In this document: piece after piece, positions 11,089 through 23,315 of the stretch
How the letters are laid out: each line of letters starts with the position of its first letter
How positions within the stretch are numbered: position 1 is the stretch's first letter
Source of the DNA: Guillardia theta CCMP2712
Taxonomy: Eukaryota; Cryptophyceae; Pyrenomonadales; Geminigeraceae
Assembly (NCBI RefSeq): GCF_000315625.1
Contig: NW_005434651.1
Coordinates: forward strand, 710,324 to 762,473
Direction of reading: 5' to 3'
Length of the DNA stretch: 52,150 nucleotides
The notes under the pieces: model-generated
What the model was told of the DNA's origin: nothing
What the model saw: the letters and a program-made list of their open reading frames with translations, nothing else
Database searches by the model: none
Made by a program: the position numbers and the translations under genes

Positions 11089-14000
11089 ATGGTGGAGGCG
11101 ACGGGACGGAGGAGGAGGAGGCAGGGGGAGGCAGGGGAGGAGCATGCAGTGGGAAAGAAGATGGCGGGCTCAAAGGCGAAGGCACACGGGGCAAAGTTTC
11201 GTTCGAAGACATTGAAGGTAGAAAGGATGAAGTTGTTGGAGATGGGCTACCAAGCAGAGGAAAAGCGACAGTTTCCCATTCCTCGCTTCCCCCTTACATT
11301 GGCAAGCTATGTTCTTGTCTTTCAGACGGATGATGAATGGATAAGTGGTGAGGGTGTGTCCTACGCTAAGCTAACTATGCAGCCTATCTTGGATAAGCTC
11401 CGATCTGCTGACATCATCGTCCGAGAGTTCATGAGCTCTGATAACAAGTACATGTTTGCTCTTGTGTCCATCGCCGAAAAACGACAGAAGATGATAGCAG
11501 AAATCATGGGAGAGTATGAGCTCATCAGACTAAGACTTCAGAAGTTGGACGACGAGATGAATGAGATCAAAGGGGCAGGCGCTTGGATGCATTTCCAGGG
11601 ACATCTTGCTCCGCATTATGAGAAGTCGACAGAGGGGACTGTGTTCTCTAGCTGCCAGCAACAACACATAATTCACTTCCTGCTCAATGACGTTGATGAG
11701 CGAGTGCTAGGACCACAACTGATGCAGAAGGAGGCTTGCGAACCTGGCAACAGCATATTGGAACAGCTGCAGATAGACGAGAAGATAGTCGATCATTTCC
11801 CATTGCATCAAGAGAACAAGAGGGAGTGGCTGGAGAAGTTTTGGGTAAATTCGTATGCCAACAAGCAGCCGATAGAAGACATCCGCGAGTACTTCGGTGA
11901 AGAGATCGCTCTTTACTTTGCTTGGTTTGGTTTCACGCTGAAAATGATGTGGATTCCTGCCATTCTTGGGGTAACAAGCAACTATGAGGAGGTTGATGAA
12001 TTGAGTTTGGTGCAGGTATTAGTATTTGCTGCGCAAATCATATCAATACAATCGGGCTCTGTCGACAATCCGTTCACTCCATTGTTCTCGCTATTCGGTG
12101 AATCGTGCGAAGCTACGAGATGAAAGCTGATTTTTCACCTCAGTCGCAGCCTGGGGCATTTTCATGACGAGTGAATGGAAGAGACTTGAAATAATATATC
12201 AGAATGAATGGAGCCTTGCCGAGTATGAAGACAAAGAGGTACCCGTTGGACCTGATACCATGAAACATTTTCTGAATTCCAACAGAGCGACCGAAGAGAG
12301 TTTGTACAAAATTCAAAGACATACAAAAGATTGAACAACATCACCTCGAAAGAGGTTGAGTTATTATGCCATTCTTGCGATCTCGAGGTTGTGTAACAAG
12401 TTCTTTCAACCAGGAGTTCTATCCCGATCCAATTTGGAGAAGCATATTTCTTACAGCGAGCGTGACCGCAGGTGAATTTGCATTATCTCTTCTTCTTGTT
12501 GTTATAGCAGTAGCCGAACTTTTCTGCCGCAGTATCTGGTGTGATCTTTCTGATCACGTTAACGACTTTGGGGTTGGAAGTTTTGAAGTCTAGTCTTGGG
12601 AGCATCGAAGGAGGATCCGGTTTGCTCAGAGCTTTCTGACCCCCAGGGCTGCCATGACTGATTCTCTCAGAGTGGATTCCTCGGGTTATCGGCACTCTAC
12701 TGCAGGCGATCCTGATCCTAGCCTTCCGTTGGGCATCAGAACATCTTTGTGAGTACTTCACTGCCCTCGAGAACTGGAGATTCGATTCGCAGGTCATTGT
12801 GATCCACATTTGTGGTGGCTGTTCTAACCTTGCCTTGTAGTATCGAAATGCGTATGTTTCAAAACTATTGTCGATCACGTTCATCAACGAGTTCTTTCCG
12901 ATATTCTGCGTTGCGTTTTTGAACAATCGCTATCAACCTTTTGGTGCATACATGGGTTGTCCGGTGAGGCCAAGCGAGATTCTTCTGAGCGGGATCTGAT
13001 GTGTGATTTAGGGGTCAAGCTGTGTCGATTACTTGGAGATTGTTGTCTCTATAGTGTTCCTCACTCGGCTAGTGAGCAGAAGAGTATTCGAGATGATGCG
13101 AACATCCAATCGACCAAACGAGGAGTCAGTCGATGATATCGGTAAATGCTGTCATCGCACTTATTTGCTTTCGCTGACAACCACCTGCCGTGAACAGAAG
13201 AGGAGGTTGGGCGAGTTGAAAATGTGATGATCTATCGTTCATATGCGTGTGATCTGATCAGCATGTGTGTACAGGAGTTCAAGAAGCCCTCGTTCCCAGG
13301 GATTGACCATTTCTTCGACTCAAGGGTATCAGTTGCCAGGCTCAAAGCAGCCCCTGTTGACATGAACTTCAGGTGGTTGACTTAGGCTACATCTTGCTGT
13401 TCGGATCAGCGTTTCCGCTCATGGTGCAGCATTACGGTACAGCAAGCTTCAAGAGCTGACCAGCTCTCTATCAGATTCTCATCTTCGTTGCAACGAGCAT
13501 CTTTGAGCTCAGAGGAAGAGCACGACAACTCTTGTTCTCTCTGCGACGACCTCTGTGAGTCCCACGAATCAGAGGGGGCAGGAAATAACTTTCAGTGTCC
13601 TTTAGGTACAGATGCTCGCAGACAGTGGGGGCATGGGGGATCATTCTGGACATCATAGTGATCATGAGCATTGTTACGCAGAGCGCGTATATCTGCTTCA
13701 CATCTAATGCTGTCTTGTACTACTTTCCCAACATCACGGTTGGCCTTGCTTCATGGTGCGTATGTCGTGATTTGATCTTGATACGTCAGATGTACGGGCG
13801 AACGGCACTAGCGCTAGCGCTAGAGCACATCTTGCTCTTCATCAAGGCAGATTTCCATGACTCGATGCGATCAAGTCGCTGAACTTCTGCTCGCAGATTG
13901 TGGTGGAATCTCAAGTCGACATTCCGGGCGATGTCGACATCGCCTGCAAGCGGAAGCTGCACGAGAAGTCAGTCTTTCTTGACGGCCTGGGAGAGTATGA

Positions 14001-14114
14001 CGAGGTATGAGGACCGTGAGGCTCGTGACTGAGTTCGGCTGAGCATCCCCACTGCAGGAAAGGAACGTGGCCTTCTATACCTCTGACGAGGGATACGCAG
14101 AGTACGCGCAGTAG
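11089..14114 (+). CDS. Anoctamin / TMEM16-family membrane protein
   Basis: Anoctamins are Ca2+-regulated chloride channels or lipid scramblases. Exons 11089-11970, 12016-12097, 12144-12238, 12286-12354, 12414-12471, 12533-12619, 12671-12792, 12841-12963 and 13012-13141 join in phase. Several further exons reach the TAG at 14112-14114. Family marks in order: REYFGEEIALYFAWFGF before TM1, AAWGIFMTSEWKRLE, ALENWRFDSQYRNAYVSKLL, FINEFFPIFCVAFL (TM5), RRVFEMM (TM6), VVDLGYILLFGSAFPLM (TM7), SIFELRGRARQLLFSLRRPL (TM8), QTVGAWGIILDIIVI and ALALALEHILLFIK (last helices). The basic cytosolic N-terminus has no domain I recognise. Most introns are only 45-65 nt. ATG 11089 is the first in-frame ATG; 11161 is the alternative. 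Several residues expected in the Ca2+ site appear changed (see findings). Channel versus scramblase activity cannot be inferred. Confidence 0.9.
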
Positions 14115-14377
14115 ATTCAGATGGTGTATGCATAGACTGTGAGAGTACAGCTCCACACAAAAGAATGTCTTGTACAGTACAACATTCAATGTCCACGCCA
14201 CATACTCGACACAGTAGAATAACCAATCATGTTCTCATCGATCTTGGAAACACTTTACCTCAGTGACAAGTGCTTTACGAGTGTAGCCATGCTTTCTGTG
14301 CATTGCGGACCACGAATCGTAAGTGTTTATTCGCGCTGTCTAGCGATACTTCGGAAACACCAACAGTACTGAGTGAG

Positions 14378-15475
14378 CTAGAACGGAGAACCGATACTGT
14401 TGATGCTCTGACCGTGAGGTGAAGTCTCCGATGAAGCAGTGCTTGAATCGTCAAAGTGGAGTTGCTTGTTGATAGATCCCTCCACGCTCGTCCTGTCCTC
14501 AGCCCTACTCTTACGCGCGCTGAACCATATGGGCATGTCCTCCGGCCTCAAGGCTGTTTCTTGGGAGGACCCCTGATGGCTGTGCTGAGAATAAACAGTC
14601 GACTTGAGTTCGTCGTCGCTCGAGAGGTTTCTTGAACGCAACTGTTTGTTTCGAACATCTTGAACTGACACAGCTCTTCTGTGTTGACTCTGAGCCATGT
14701 TCACCTGATACTTTCTTCTTGCAGCTTCTCCTGCCTCGACAAACTTCATCTGTGTTATTCGATCTTCGTACAAAAAAGGGTCTTGCCGATGCGACGCCTT
14801 GGAGCCTCTGCCATCAAGGCGGAAGGTGTCAGTAACCATCCTGACTTGACATGCTCATCGCAACACGGGCGAAGAAAACAAGTGAAGGGTAGCAAGGAGC
14901 ACAGGAGCCTCAGCTCACCTTGTCTTGGACTGGTAGTTCAAGGACCCGTAAGAGATGATGTCAGCGTAGATGGGAGGAACTGTAGGCACTGCCTTGAGGT
15001 TGAAGCTGCTGCTGGAGAACTTGGACTCGATGATCGAATTGTCTCTTATCAGGGTGACAAAAACAAAATCAAAGCTCTCCCCTCCTCTGCCGTGCAGGGG
15101 CCTCGCAAGGTGAAGGTTTACTGCTGTCTCTGCAGGGCCCTCTAGCAGTGCTGCTACGACATCAAGGTCGTACCCCTTGACGATGTTGCTGTCAACAGCC
15201 AGCAGCCTGTCTCCCGCCTCCACCTTGTTCTGATGGAACTCCACATTGTCTGAGAACACCCGCATCACCACGATGGATCCAGTCTTGGACTCCCCCAGCT
15301 CCAGCCCGAGGCAGCAAACCTTCCTTTCCCTGGTGACCTGCCCCACGCTATGCCGCATGCTCCTCGCCCTCTCCTCCTCATTCGCCTCGATCGACTTGCC
15401 GTGCCCTGCTGCTTCCAGCTTGTGGCCGCTGCAGATACCCACGAGGTACTTCCAGAAATCCATCTTGTCGTACAT
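14378..15475 (-). CDS. PDZ-domain protein with Ser-rich tail
   Basis: Two exons (15475-14919 and 14840-14378) joined by a GTGAGC...TCAG intron give 339 residues in phase. One PDZ domain lies at about residues 51-126, with the carboxylate-binding loop CLGLELG and the features VEAGDRLLAVDS and VAALLEG. PDZ domains bind C-terminal peptides, so this is probably a scaffold or adaptor. The second half is low-complexity, charged and Ser-rich (SSDDELKST, DDSSTASSETSPHG). There is no membrane segment. ATG 15475 lies just after an acceptor-like TTGTGTAG, and a strong donor GTAAGG sits at 15549 next to another ATG (15555). A short upstream exon is therefore possible. It is convergent with the anoctamin gene. 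Confidence 0.72.
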
Positions 15476-15555
15476 ACCCTACACAAGAATGTTAGCAGGT
15501 GATCCAGGTGTTGAAGATTTCATCGCTCCTCCGACATCGCCATCCTTACAGCCAT

Positions 15556-16826
15556 GGGGTCAAGATCTCTCGCGCACTACCAATGGTCAGAGGTGCCCTT
15601 CGCATATTTCTCCTCCTATCATCTCCTTCTATGGCTTCACTCATCGTGCGTCCTTTTGGACGTGTCTGTCCCTTTTCCCTTCCTCCTCCTCTGCCCTCCC
15701 TCTCCTTCCCTTCCTCACTCTCATGACATATCATAGTATTGATTCACCTTCCTACCTCCTACTCCACCATCTCGCCTTGCTTTCCTATCCCACGTTACTT
15801 GCTCCCCTCAATCATCTATCGCACACCCTCTCGTTTCCCTTTGCAATCTTACAGCCATCACTGAGGGTACTGCCATCAAAGGCGCGTCCCTGCCTCCTTC
15901 CTGTCATCCTGCACCATCTACCTCCTCTCATCCTGCCTTCCTCCTCCTCATCTCTCCTTCCTCTCCCTCTCCTCCTCCACGTCCCCTCTTTCCCACTCAG
16001 GGCCGCAGCCATACCGTGGTTTTGGTCTGTCGGCCGTTACTGCCGTTGCTCTCGGAACGGAATCTCCGACCGGCGCTCCAGAAATAGACTCGGGGGGCCG
16101 CTCGGGCCCGCCGGCTCCCTGAAGTCCATTGCGGCGGCCCAACTCGCAAGGGATTTGACATGGTGACCCGCAGTGACCTACTTGGCCAGCCCCGCCACTC
16201 TCAGCACACATGATGCGTTGTGAAACTAGCCAGAACTTCCGGGAGTCCCGGCCCACCGCCGGGGGGCCGGGCTGAGCCCTTTGCAAGTTGGGCTCACGGC
16301 AGTGAGGCTCATCAGTCGCGGCCCCCCGCTCATAAAAGTTTCTTTTTTGACTGAAAAGCAAGGCGAAACAGAGCAAAGCGTGAAAGGACCACGCAAGCGA
16401 CGGCACTGGCATGCTCAGGACTCCGGGATCAGGATCGGACAAACGGATTTGACAGGGGTAGTCAAATAGATAAGACTTGAGTTGCGATGGACGCGCGCAA
16501 GGCGTCGAGCCTCGGAGTGAGGTTCAGGGACAGCCTGGCATGCAGACATGGGCATAGCGAACTTAGGAGGGAGATGGCAGCGACTGAGAGCGACTGAGCG
16601 GGAGAGAGAGTAGGTGGGAGAGGAAGGACCATGAGTGAAAGGGAGGGAGGGAGGGAGGGAGGGAGGGAGGGGAGGGGTCGGAGGGACGGTTGAATGGGTT
16701 GGGGAGCAACATTGTGAAATCGATCGGCGAGACTGTAGCCTTGACAGAAGAGGATGCTCTCTAAATGTACATGCAGCATGGCCCGATGAAAGATATGCTC
16801 TGCTTCCTGGCAAACGGCAGAACGAG
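15556..16826. other. Intergenic: pyrimidine-rich tract, GC-rich patch, GGGA repeat
   Basis: 15600-16010 is almost continuously C/T on the plus strand. 16060-16320 is a GC-rich patch (GGCCGCTCGGGCCC, GGGGGGCCGGGC). 16640-16672 is a run of GGGA units. Open frames through the pyrimidine tract are compositional. The final 150 bp should hold the promoter of the gene starting at 16827; no TATA box is evident. Confidence 0.4.
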
Positions 16827-19800
16827 ATGAGGTTTTGGTTCTGCGCTACGTTCTTGCTATGTGCAGCTACCTCGCAGACTATCCTCTGGTCAACATCAGA
16901 CTACCGGTACCTTCTCTTGCTCGTGCCACCATTGAACCCGCACTGGCTTGACGCAGCGTTCAGCTCACAATGGCAGGACTGGAGGGTTGCTCTTGATTCG
17001 GGCACCCTCGACGTCGTAGTCTATGATGACGCTATCGCGAGCCCCGACAGTCTGCTGAACAGCAAAGCCACCTGGTGGTACCTGTTCCCGGAGAGCTTCC
17101 TTCGGTTGGGCCCCGGTCAGTCCTCTCTCTCCCCTCCTCCTTCCTATCTGTCGTCTCCCGCCTCTCCCTCTGTCTTCTCCCTCCTTCTCCCCCTCAGTGA
17201 TGGGACGGTGAAGCTGGAGCTGCAACCTGTGAGAGCAGAGCTATGCGCACCTCGCAGCTGCTTATCCTCCCCTTCATCCTCCTCTCGCTCCCCTGCCTCC
17301 CAACGGAAGTGACAGAAGAGCAGCAGCGACGAACCCGACATGTAACCTGAGCTCTCTCGTTCCTCTCACTTCGTTCACCGCCTCTCGCAGCATCATCAGC
17401 ACCCGCTGCGGATCGAAGCTTGGTCTCTTCGGAGCGGTGAAAAGTCTGCCTGCCTCCCTGCCTCCCTCCCTCCTCCTCCCTCTCTCCTCCTCCCTCTCTC
17501 CTCCTCCCTTTTGTCCCTCTTTCTCGACCGACCCTCTCCCATCCAGGTTACCCCCGGCCGAGTCGTGCGCACTGCGACCTGTCTCAACTTCCTCCCCTCC
17601 TCCAAGTGGTTCCTCATCAGCAAGAGGAACTCCGGATACCTCAAGCTCCGTCCGGCCTCCGAGCAAGATCTCGTCGGAGCTCTCTGGCACATTGCTGGTA
17701 GACTCGAGAGCTTCTCCTGCCTCTCCAGCTCCCTCACGTTCCCTTGCAGGCCTTCAGCTGAGAGGGAAGTACTACCGAGGGGAGGAGAGGACCCGCCTCT
17801 CTCAAGTGTCCTTGCAGCTTCTACCGGGCAGCAGGACCACAGCTGGAGGGGAGATCTTTGGATGCTGCAGGAATGGGACGTCGAGGCTCTGCTCCCGGGC
17901 TGCTGGAGAGTCAGTCTGCAAGGGGGAGGGAGGAAACGGTCAGGCAGCGACGGGGAATGTTGACAGGAGAGACTGGGACGACGGGCGATGGCCCAAGGAG
18001 GGGGCGGTATCGTGCCCGACAGTCTCATCGTGGCAGCCGAGAATCTCGAGCTTCTGGCCCAGGAGGGGCCGAGCTGGAGGGGGAGGGACCCTAACAGTCT
18101 ACGGGGAGAACTTCGGTCTGTACGGCAGCCGCCCTCTGATCCGGGTGGGGCAGGAGGAAGCCAAGTGCGGGTACCCTCTGTCGCAGTGGACGGCAGGGAG
18201 CGCGCCCTCTGACCCGATGCTCCTCCCCTCGCACTGCAGGGACGGGCTGCTCAACGGGGGAGAGGATAAGGTAGACTGCGGAGGGGCCGACTGCCAGCCC
18301 TGTCAGCTCATGCAGCTCAACGAGCACTGTAGCGATGGGGTCCAGAACTTCGACGAGACTAAGGTGGATGAGGGAGGAAGGGACTGTCTGCCCGAGCATT
18401 GCTTCACAGCTGCTGTCGGGGACGAGACGGGAAACAACTGCGGAGGGTCCTGTCAGGTACGTCCAGCTCTTGCCTTGCTCGATTCCAGCTGAAGTCCCTG
18501 TCCCTCCCTCCCTCCCTCCCTCCCTCTGCTGTTTTCCAGCCGTGCAACCCAGCCAGGCAGGATGTCTCCCCGCAAACTTCAGTCCTCCTTTGCAGCATCC
18601 CACCAGGCACGATGGCTCGAGAGCCCCTCCAGGTCGCCATCCCGCAGGGCGAAGTCGGACACGTCATGCACACCTCCTGCGCCTCCTATCTCTCAGCTGG
18701 GGACCTCCTTCAGTACGGCAGCGTGGAGATGAAGTGGTCCAGCTTCTTGAAGCCCTTGACCGACACCTCCCAGCTGCAGGCCAGCTCGCTGGCCGTTGAC
18801 ACCGTCACGGGGGCGATCTTCGTCTCCGGCTCCCTGCTCGGCTCGATGGCCACAGGGACCACGAGGGGGGTCAGCTCGTTCCAGCTGGGGGAGGTCAGGG
18901 AGGCAGCTGGGGGGAGGAGCTGCTCTGCGGCTCTTCTACCGGGGGTTGTCGGGAGTTTTCTCGCTCGTTTCGAAGCCTCCGGCAGCTGCTCGTGGCTGAC
19001 AACAGCCGAGCCCTTCACGTGCGTCTTCTCCGGTGACTGCACAGATGGAAGGTAGAGCTGCTGCTGCTGCTGCCCTCCTCCTCTTCTTGCTTCTACTTCT
19101 TCCTGTCCTTCCTGCTCTCCCTGCATCTGCTGCGGCTGCGGCTTCTTCTTGCTCCTGCTCTACACGCCCTTCTCGCATACCCAAAATTCATCCTCCTGTT
19201 CCTCCTTCGCTTTCTCCTCCTCCCCCTCCCCCTCCTGCTCTGTCTTCCTCTCCCCTCTTCCCCTCCTCACTGTCACCTCAGGCTGCAAGACGGAGGGAGT
19301 CTCAGCCTTGACGACCTTGTCCTCTACTCGACGCCGAGCGGGAGGAGGAGGCTCATCCTCTCCGGCGTCTTCGCCAAGTCTCCCGCCATCCTCTACAACG
19401 TCGACCCCGTCACAGGGCTCAGCATGAAGCAGTCAACAGCCCCTTCCTGCCCTTCACCCGTCTACAGGGTGGCTGACCCGAACTCCCGCCCCTCCTGCTC
19501 CTCCATGCGCATCGATCGGAGCTTCCCTTCCTCCAGCGGCTTCATCGCGGTCTTCACGGACACCGGCATCCTCGAGCTGCTCGTCCAGGGCGTCGCCTCC
19601 TCCTCCTCCTCTTCGGCAGCTCTTCCTTCCCCCCTGATGCTGACGCTCTCCCCCGCTAACGTCATGCAGCCTCCTCCTCCCCTCGTCTCCTCCTTTCCTC
19701 AAGGAACCGTCGGATCCCTCCTCTACTTCGCTGGTACCCTCAGCGTTCGCGCGAGCTCGACTCTGGTCAACATCTCCTTTCCCCAGCTCAACTTTCAGTC

Positions 19801-21188
19801 CTCCCAGTCCTTCGCGGCAGCCGTCGCCTCCCTCCTGCCCTCCTCCGACTCTTCCGTTGGCTTCGTGGGAAAGGCCTTCTTCACCGAGTCCTCCTTCCTC
19901 CTCCTGTGGGTTCGCTTCCTCTCAGATCTTGGCGCGCAGTCAGGCGTCAACCGCGTCAAGTCGTTCTCTGCCTCTTCCTCCTTCCTCGTCCTCTCCGCCA
20001 CCTTCGGCCCTCCACCCTCCTCTTCCGTCAAGACTGTCAGTGTAGAGAGCTGCCAAGGAGGGATACCCGGCATGAGCGTGTTCTGTGCAGGAGGAGGAGG
20101 AGGAGGAGGAGGAGGAGGTCAGCTTCTTAGCTTTTCTCTGGCGGAGAGCTTCACCTACGATGGACCGGCAGGAGGATACAACAGCCTGGTGATCTGCTTC
20201 AACGAGGACGGCAGCATTGCCTGGAGCAAACGGCTGAGTCAGATGATCGTGATTTCCTCCTCCTCCATCTTCGAGGGCGTTCGCTTCCTCCGCAACCGCC
20301 CGGAGTTCACCAGCGACGCCTCCTCCGTCCCCTTCTACGCACCGAGCATGGAGGAGGCGGTCAGGAGGTACGGGGAGGAGGCGATCGACTTCACTGCCGT
20401 CACCTTCGTCGTGGTTGCGGGCACCCTGGGATCGAGCGGGAGCAGCGAGCAGAGCTCGGTCTCAGCTGACTTTGGGGTGACGCGGCAGCCGCTGGGCTGC
20501 AGCAGGAGGTTCAAGGTGGGAGAGCAGGGAGGAGCCCCCGCATCAGAACCTTGCAGCGGCTTCCTGCGGCCGCAGGGGACGGGGTCGGACTCGTTCCTGG
20601 TCAAGTACGAGGTCTCGTCGGGGCTGCCGGAGTGGGTGAAGCTGGTTGGGAGTGCGAATCAGCGGGAGGAGGTGACGACGGTGAAGGTGAAGGAGGAGGA
20701 CGGGAGCATCGTAGCTGCGGGAACCATGGTCACTCCGTTCCTCTCCTTCTCCCCTGGTGTTGCTCTGGATGTGTTCGGGATGGTGAGGAGCGGGAGGCCC
20801 AACGCTGCAGGATGCAACGCGGTGTATGGGAACGCAGCGATCATGAAGGCGGACACTGCGAGGTAGGGGAGGAGAGGAGGGAGGGGAGGGAGGGGAGGGA
20901 GGGGAGGGAGGGAGGGAGGGAGGGAGGGAGGGAGGNNNNNNNNNNNNNNNNNNNNNNNNNNNNNNNNNNNNNNNNNNNNNNNNNNNNNNNNNNNNNNNNN
21001 NNNNNNNNNNNNNNNNNNNNNNNNNNNNNNNNNNNAAGGAGAGGAAGGAAGGGAATGGTTGAAGGACTTGGAAGGGAGAAGATGCAGGTAGCGGGGACAG
21101 TGGAAGGGGAGACGGAAGGATGTGGATTGGTGGTTGATGAGGAGAGGAGAATGCGAGAAGTGAAATGCTGCGGCGTGCGGCTGCGGCA

Positions 21189-21259
<71 letters not shown>

Positions 21260-22448
21260 TGATGATGATGATTTATGATGATGATGAGGAGTAGGGAGAG
21301 GAGTTTCACAGACAACCTGACGTTTTCGTGACCTCGTCGACAGAGTGATGGGCTGGGAGCTAATCAACTTTCTCAACAACCTCGTCGACATCCCCGCACG
21401 CTTTCTCTCCCCAGGCGCCTCCTCCTGCCTCCTCGTCCCTCAGGCCCCCAGCAGGAGTGTAGGTGAAGACTGCAGACTTTCTTGCCCCTCCTCTGACGTC
21501 TTCTGCGTTTCTCTTTCCTTCCTTTCTCTCCCTCGCTCCCTCGCTCCTCTCCTCTGCCCTCCCTGTCATACCCTCTTCCTCCCACCTCGAAGGATTTCTC
21601 CTCAAGGTGAGAAGCTTGTTTGATCTGCGACCGAAAGTCTCAAGTCTGTCAGATCGTCGACGGCCTTCGACCTGTCGTTGTCAGCAATCAAGGTGCCTTC
21701 TCCTCCCCTGCCGTCTGCCTCTCTGCCTCTGCCTTCCTACCACCACCTCCCGCTCTCTCCCAAAAATCATTCCCTCCTCTCATTCCCCTCCCTCCCTCCC
21801 TCCCTCCCTCCCTCCCTCCCTCCCTCCCACTTATCTCCTTTCCTCCCCCTCGTCTCCTCCCCCCTCGTCTCCTTCCCTCCTCTCACTCCCCCTCTCCTTT
21901 CCATTCCCTCTTCCTCCTCGTCCTCTTTCACCGTCTGCACGCAGACGGCATCGAGTGGGAGGAGTGGATCCCAGCAGAGCACGGGAGCTGGAGCAACTGG
22001 AGCCCTCCTAGGACGTGCTCGTGAGTCGATCTTTTCGCTCCCTTCAGATGCTGAGAAGCAGGCAGGAGGGCGAACTTTCAGGACCAGTGGGAGGTACTGG
22101 GTTGCTCTGCTGACGGCCTTGTCTGGGCGAGGTAATTTCCTCCCTCCTCCCTCCTCCTTCTCCATCCCTCACTTCCCTCCTATCCCCATCGTTTCCCCGT
22201 CTTCCTCTCCCCCCTCCTCCTCCCCCCACCCTCTCCCTCTCTCCTCTTCCTCCTCCTCTCTCCCTCTTGATCTTGTGACAGTCTGAGCAGGACGATAGCT
22301 ACGGGGAAGAACATTATGAGCCTCCAGGAGGTCCTTCCAGCCTCTTCAAGACCTTCCTGACCCTCTCCCAGTCGTCCGTCCCCGTCCTGTCCACCAGCAA
22401 AGATGACATATGTTGAGCTCTTTCCCCACCCCAATCCCCCTCCCCCAA

Positions 22449-22523
<75 letters not shown>

Positions 22524-22531
22524 CTTGCTCT

Positions 22532-22576
<45 letters not shown>

Positions 22577-22892
22577 TCCTGTTCCTGTTCCGTCGTTTTC
22601 TCTCTTCTGTTCCTTCCTTCCCTTTGTTCATTCCCAACTCCTTTCCTCTTCCTCTCCCCCCTCTCCCTTCCCCCTTCTTCTGGCTCTTGCTCTCTCTTCC
22701 TCCTTCTCTTCCTCGTGCCATCGTCCTAACTTCCTCGCAGTCTTCGCCAGTGACATCGCGGGCTTTCAGGCCTCGACCGGCGGCTTTCAGCCTGACGACC
22801 TTGCGCCTGATGTCAACGGAGGTCAGATCATTCGCTCGTTGCTTCCGTTACTGATGCTTCCGTTACCCTCTCATCCTTTCAACTCTAACTAA
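16827..22892 (+). CDS. Large secreted adhesin-like protein (IPT/TIG, Cys repeats, TSP1-like)
   Basis: ATG 16827 opens a signal peptide (MRFWFCATFLLCAATSQ). Phase-consistent exons then give VTPGRVVRTATCLNFLPSSK (17547), an IPT/TIG-like fold at about 18040-18190 (GGGGTLTVYGENFGLYGS), and three Cys repeats at 18225-18550 (HCRDGLLNGGEDKVDCGG, HCSDGVQNFDETKVDEGG, then the degenerate GDETGNNCGGSC split by an intron). A long region of beta-propeller-like repeats follows (SLAVDTVTGAIFVSGS, GSDSFLVKYEVSSGLPEW) to 20864. After the assembly gap comes an exon at about 21944-22020 ending HGSWSNWSPPRTCS, the start of a thrombospondin type-1-like repeat. The last convincing exon (22741 on) reads FASDIAGFQASTGGFQPDD, with a stop at 22890. 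Exons after the gap are only partly resolved. The likely site is the cell surface or outside the cell, in adhesion or matrix. Two neighbouring genes cannot be excluded, because the gap hides the join. Confidence 0.65.
20936..21035. other. Assembly gap, 100 N
   Basis: Exactly 100 N lie inside an intron of the surface-protein gene, entered through a (GGGA)n tract. The round size suggests a placeholder, so the true length and any exon inside are unknown. Confidence 0.98.
21188..21258 (+). repeat. (GAT)n microsatellite
   Basis: About 23 GAT units within an intron of the surface-protein gene, just downstream of the assembly gap. Open frames through it on either strand are artefacts of the repeat. 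Confidence 0.95.
22450..22582 (+). repeat. (CTG)23 microsatellite followed by (CTCCTG)n
   Basis: An uninterrupted run of about 23 CTG units passes into CTTCTTGCTCTTG and then about eight CTCCTG/TTCCTG hexamers. It lies between the exon ending near 22400 and the exon at 22741, so it is probably intronic. All three frames on the plus strand stay open through the repeat. Confidence 0.95.
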
Positions 22893-23210
22893 ACCCTGTC
22901 ATCCTGTTGTTCTCGTCTTTTCTTGTGATTGTTTTCATGGATTTGTTTGCTTCTTGTTTGCTGCTGTGCCTTGTCCTCCCCCCTGTTGCTCTGATTGAGA
23001 CGCTCTCAGGGTTCTTTCTCTCCTCCACCTCTCAACTTGCTTCTGTCCTGACGGTTCTTTCCGAATGAGCTTGGAGATGTACTCTAGACATGAAATATCT
23101 ACTCTCAACCTGAAATATACATTCTTAACTTGAAATATACACTCTGAATTTGAAATCTCCCAACCATCCTTCGGGAAAGTCGACTGAAGGCCGTCAGACT
23201 TCCTTTGACT

Positions 23211-23271
23211 TCAATGCAACTCAACGCCTTCCCTGTCCGCATTGTGCTCCAGCAGCACCCGAGCCACCTGA

Positions 23272-23315
<44 letters not shown>

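Noticed and set aside
15246-16166. 306-residue plus-strand open frame
   Set aside because: It begins antisense to the PDZ gene and continues through a pyrimidine tract; Ser/Pro/Leu content reflects base composition.
20543-21391. Minus-strand frame across the assembly gap
   Set aside because: It consists of gap residues, poly-Ile from (ATC)n and antisense of the surface-protein exon.
22410-22892. Poly-Ala/poly-Cys/poly-Leu frames over (CTG)n
   Set aside because: All three frames are open only because of the repeat. The tract lies between predicted exons.
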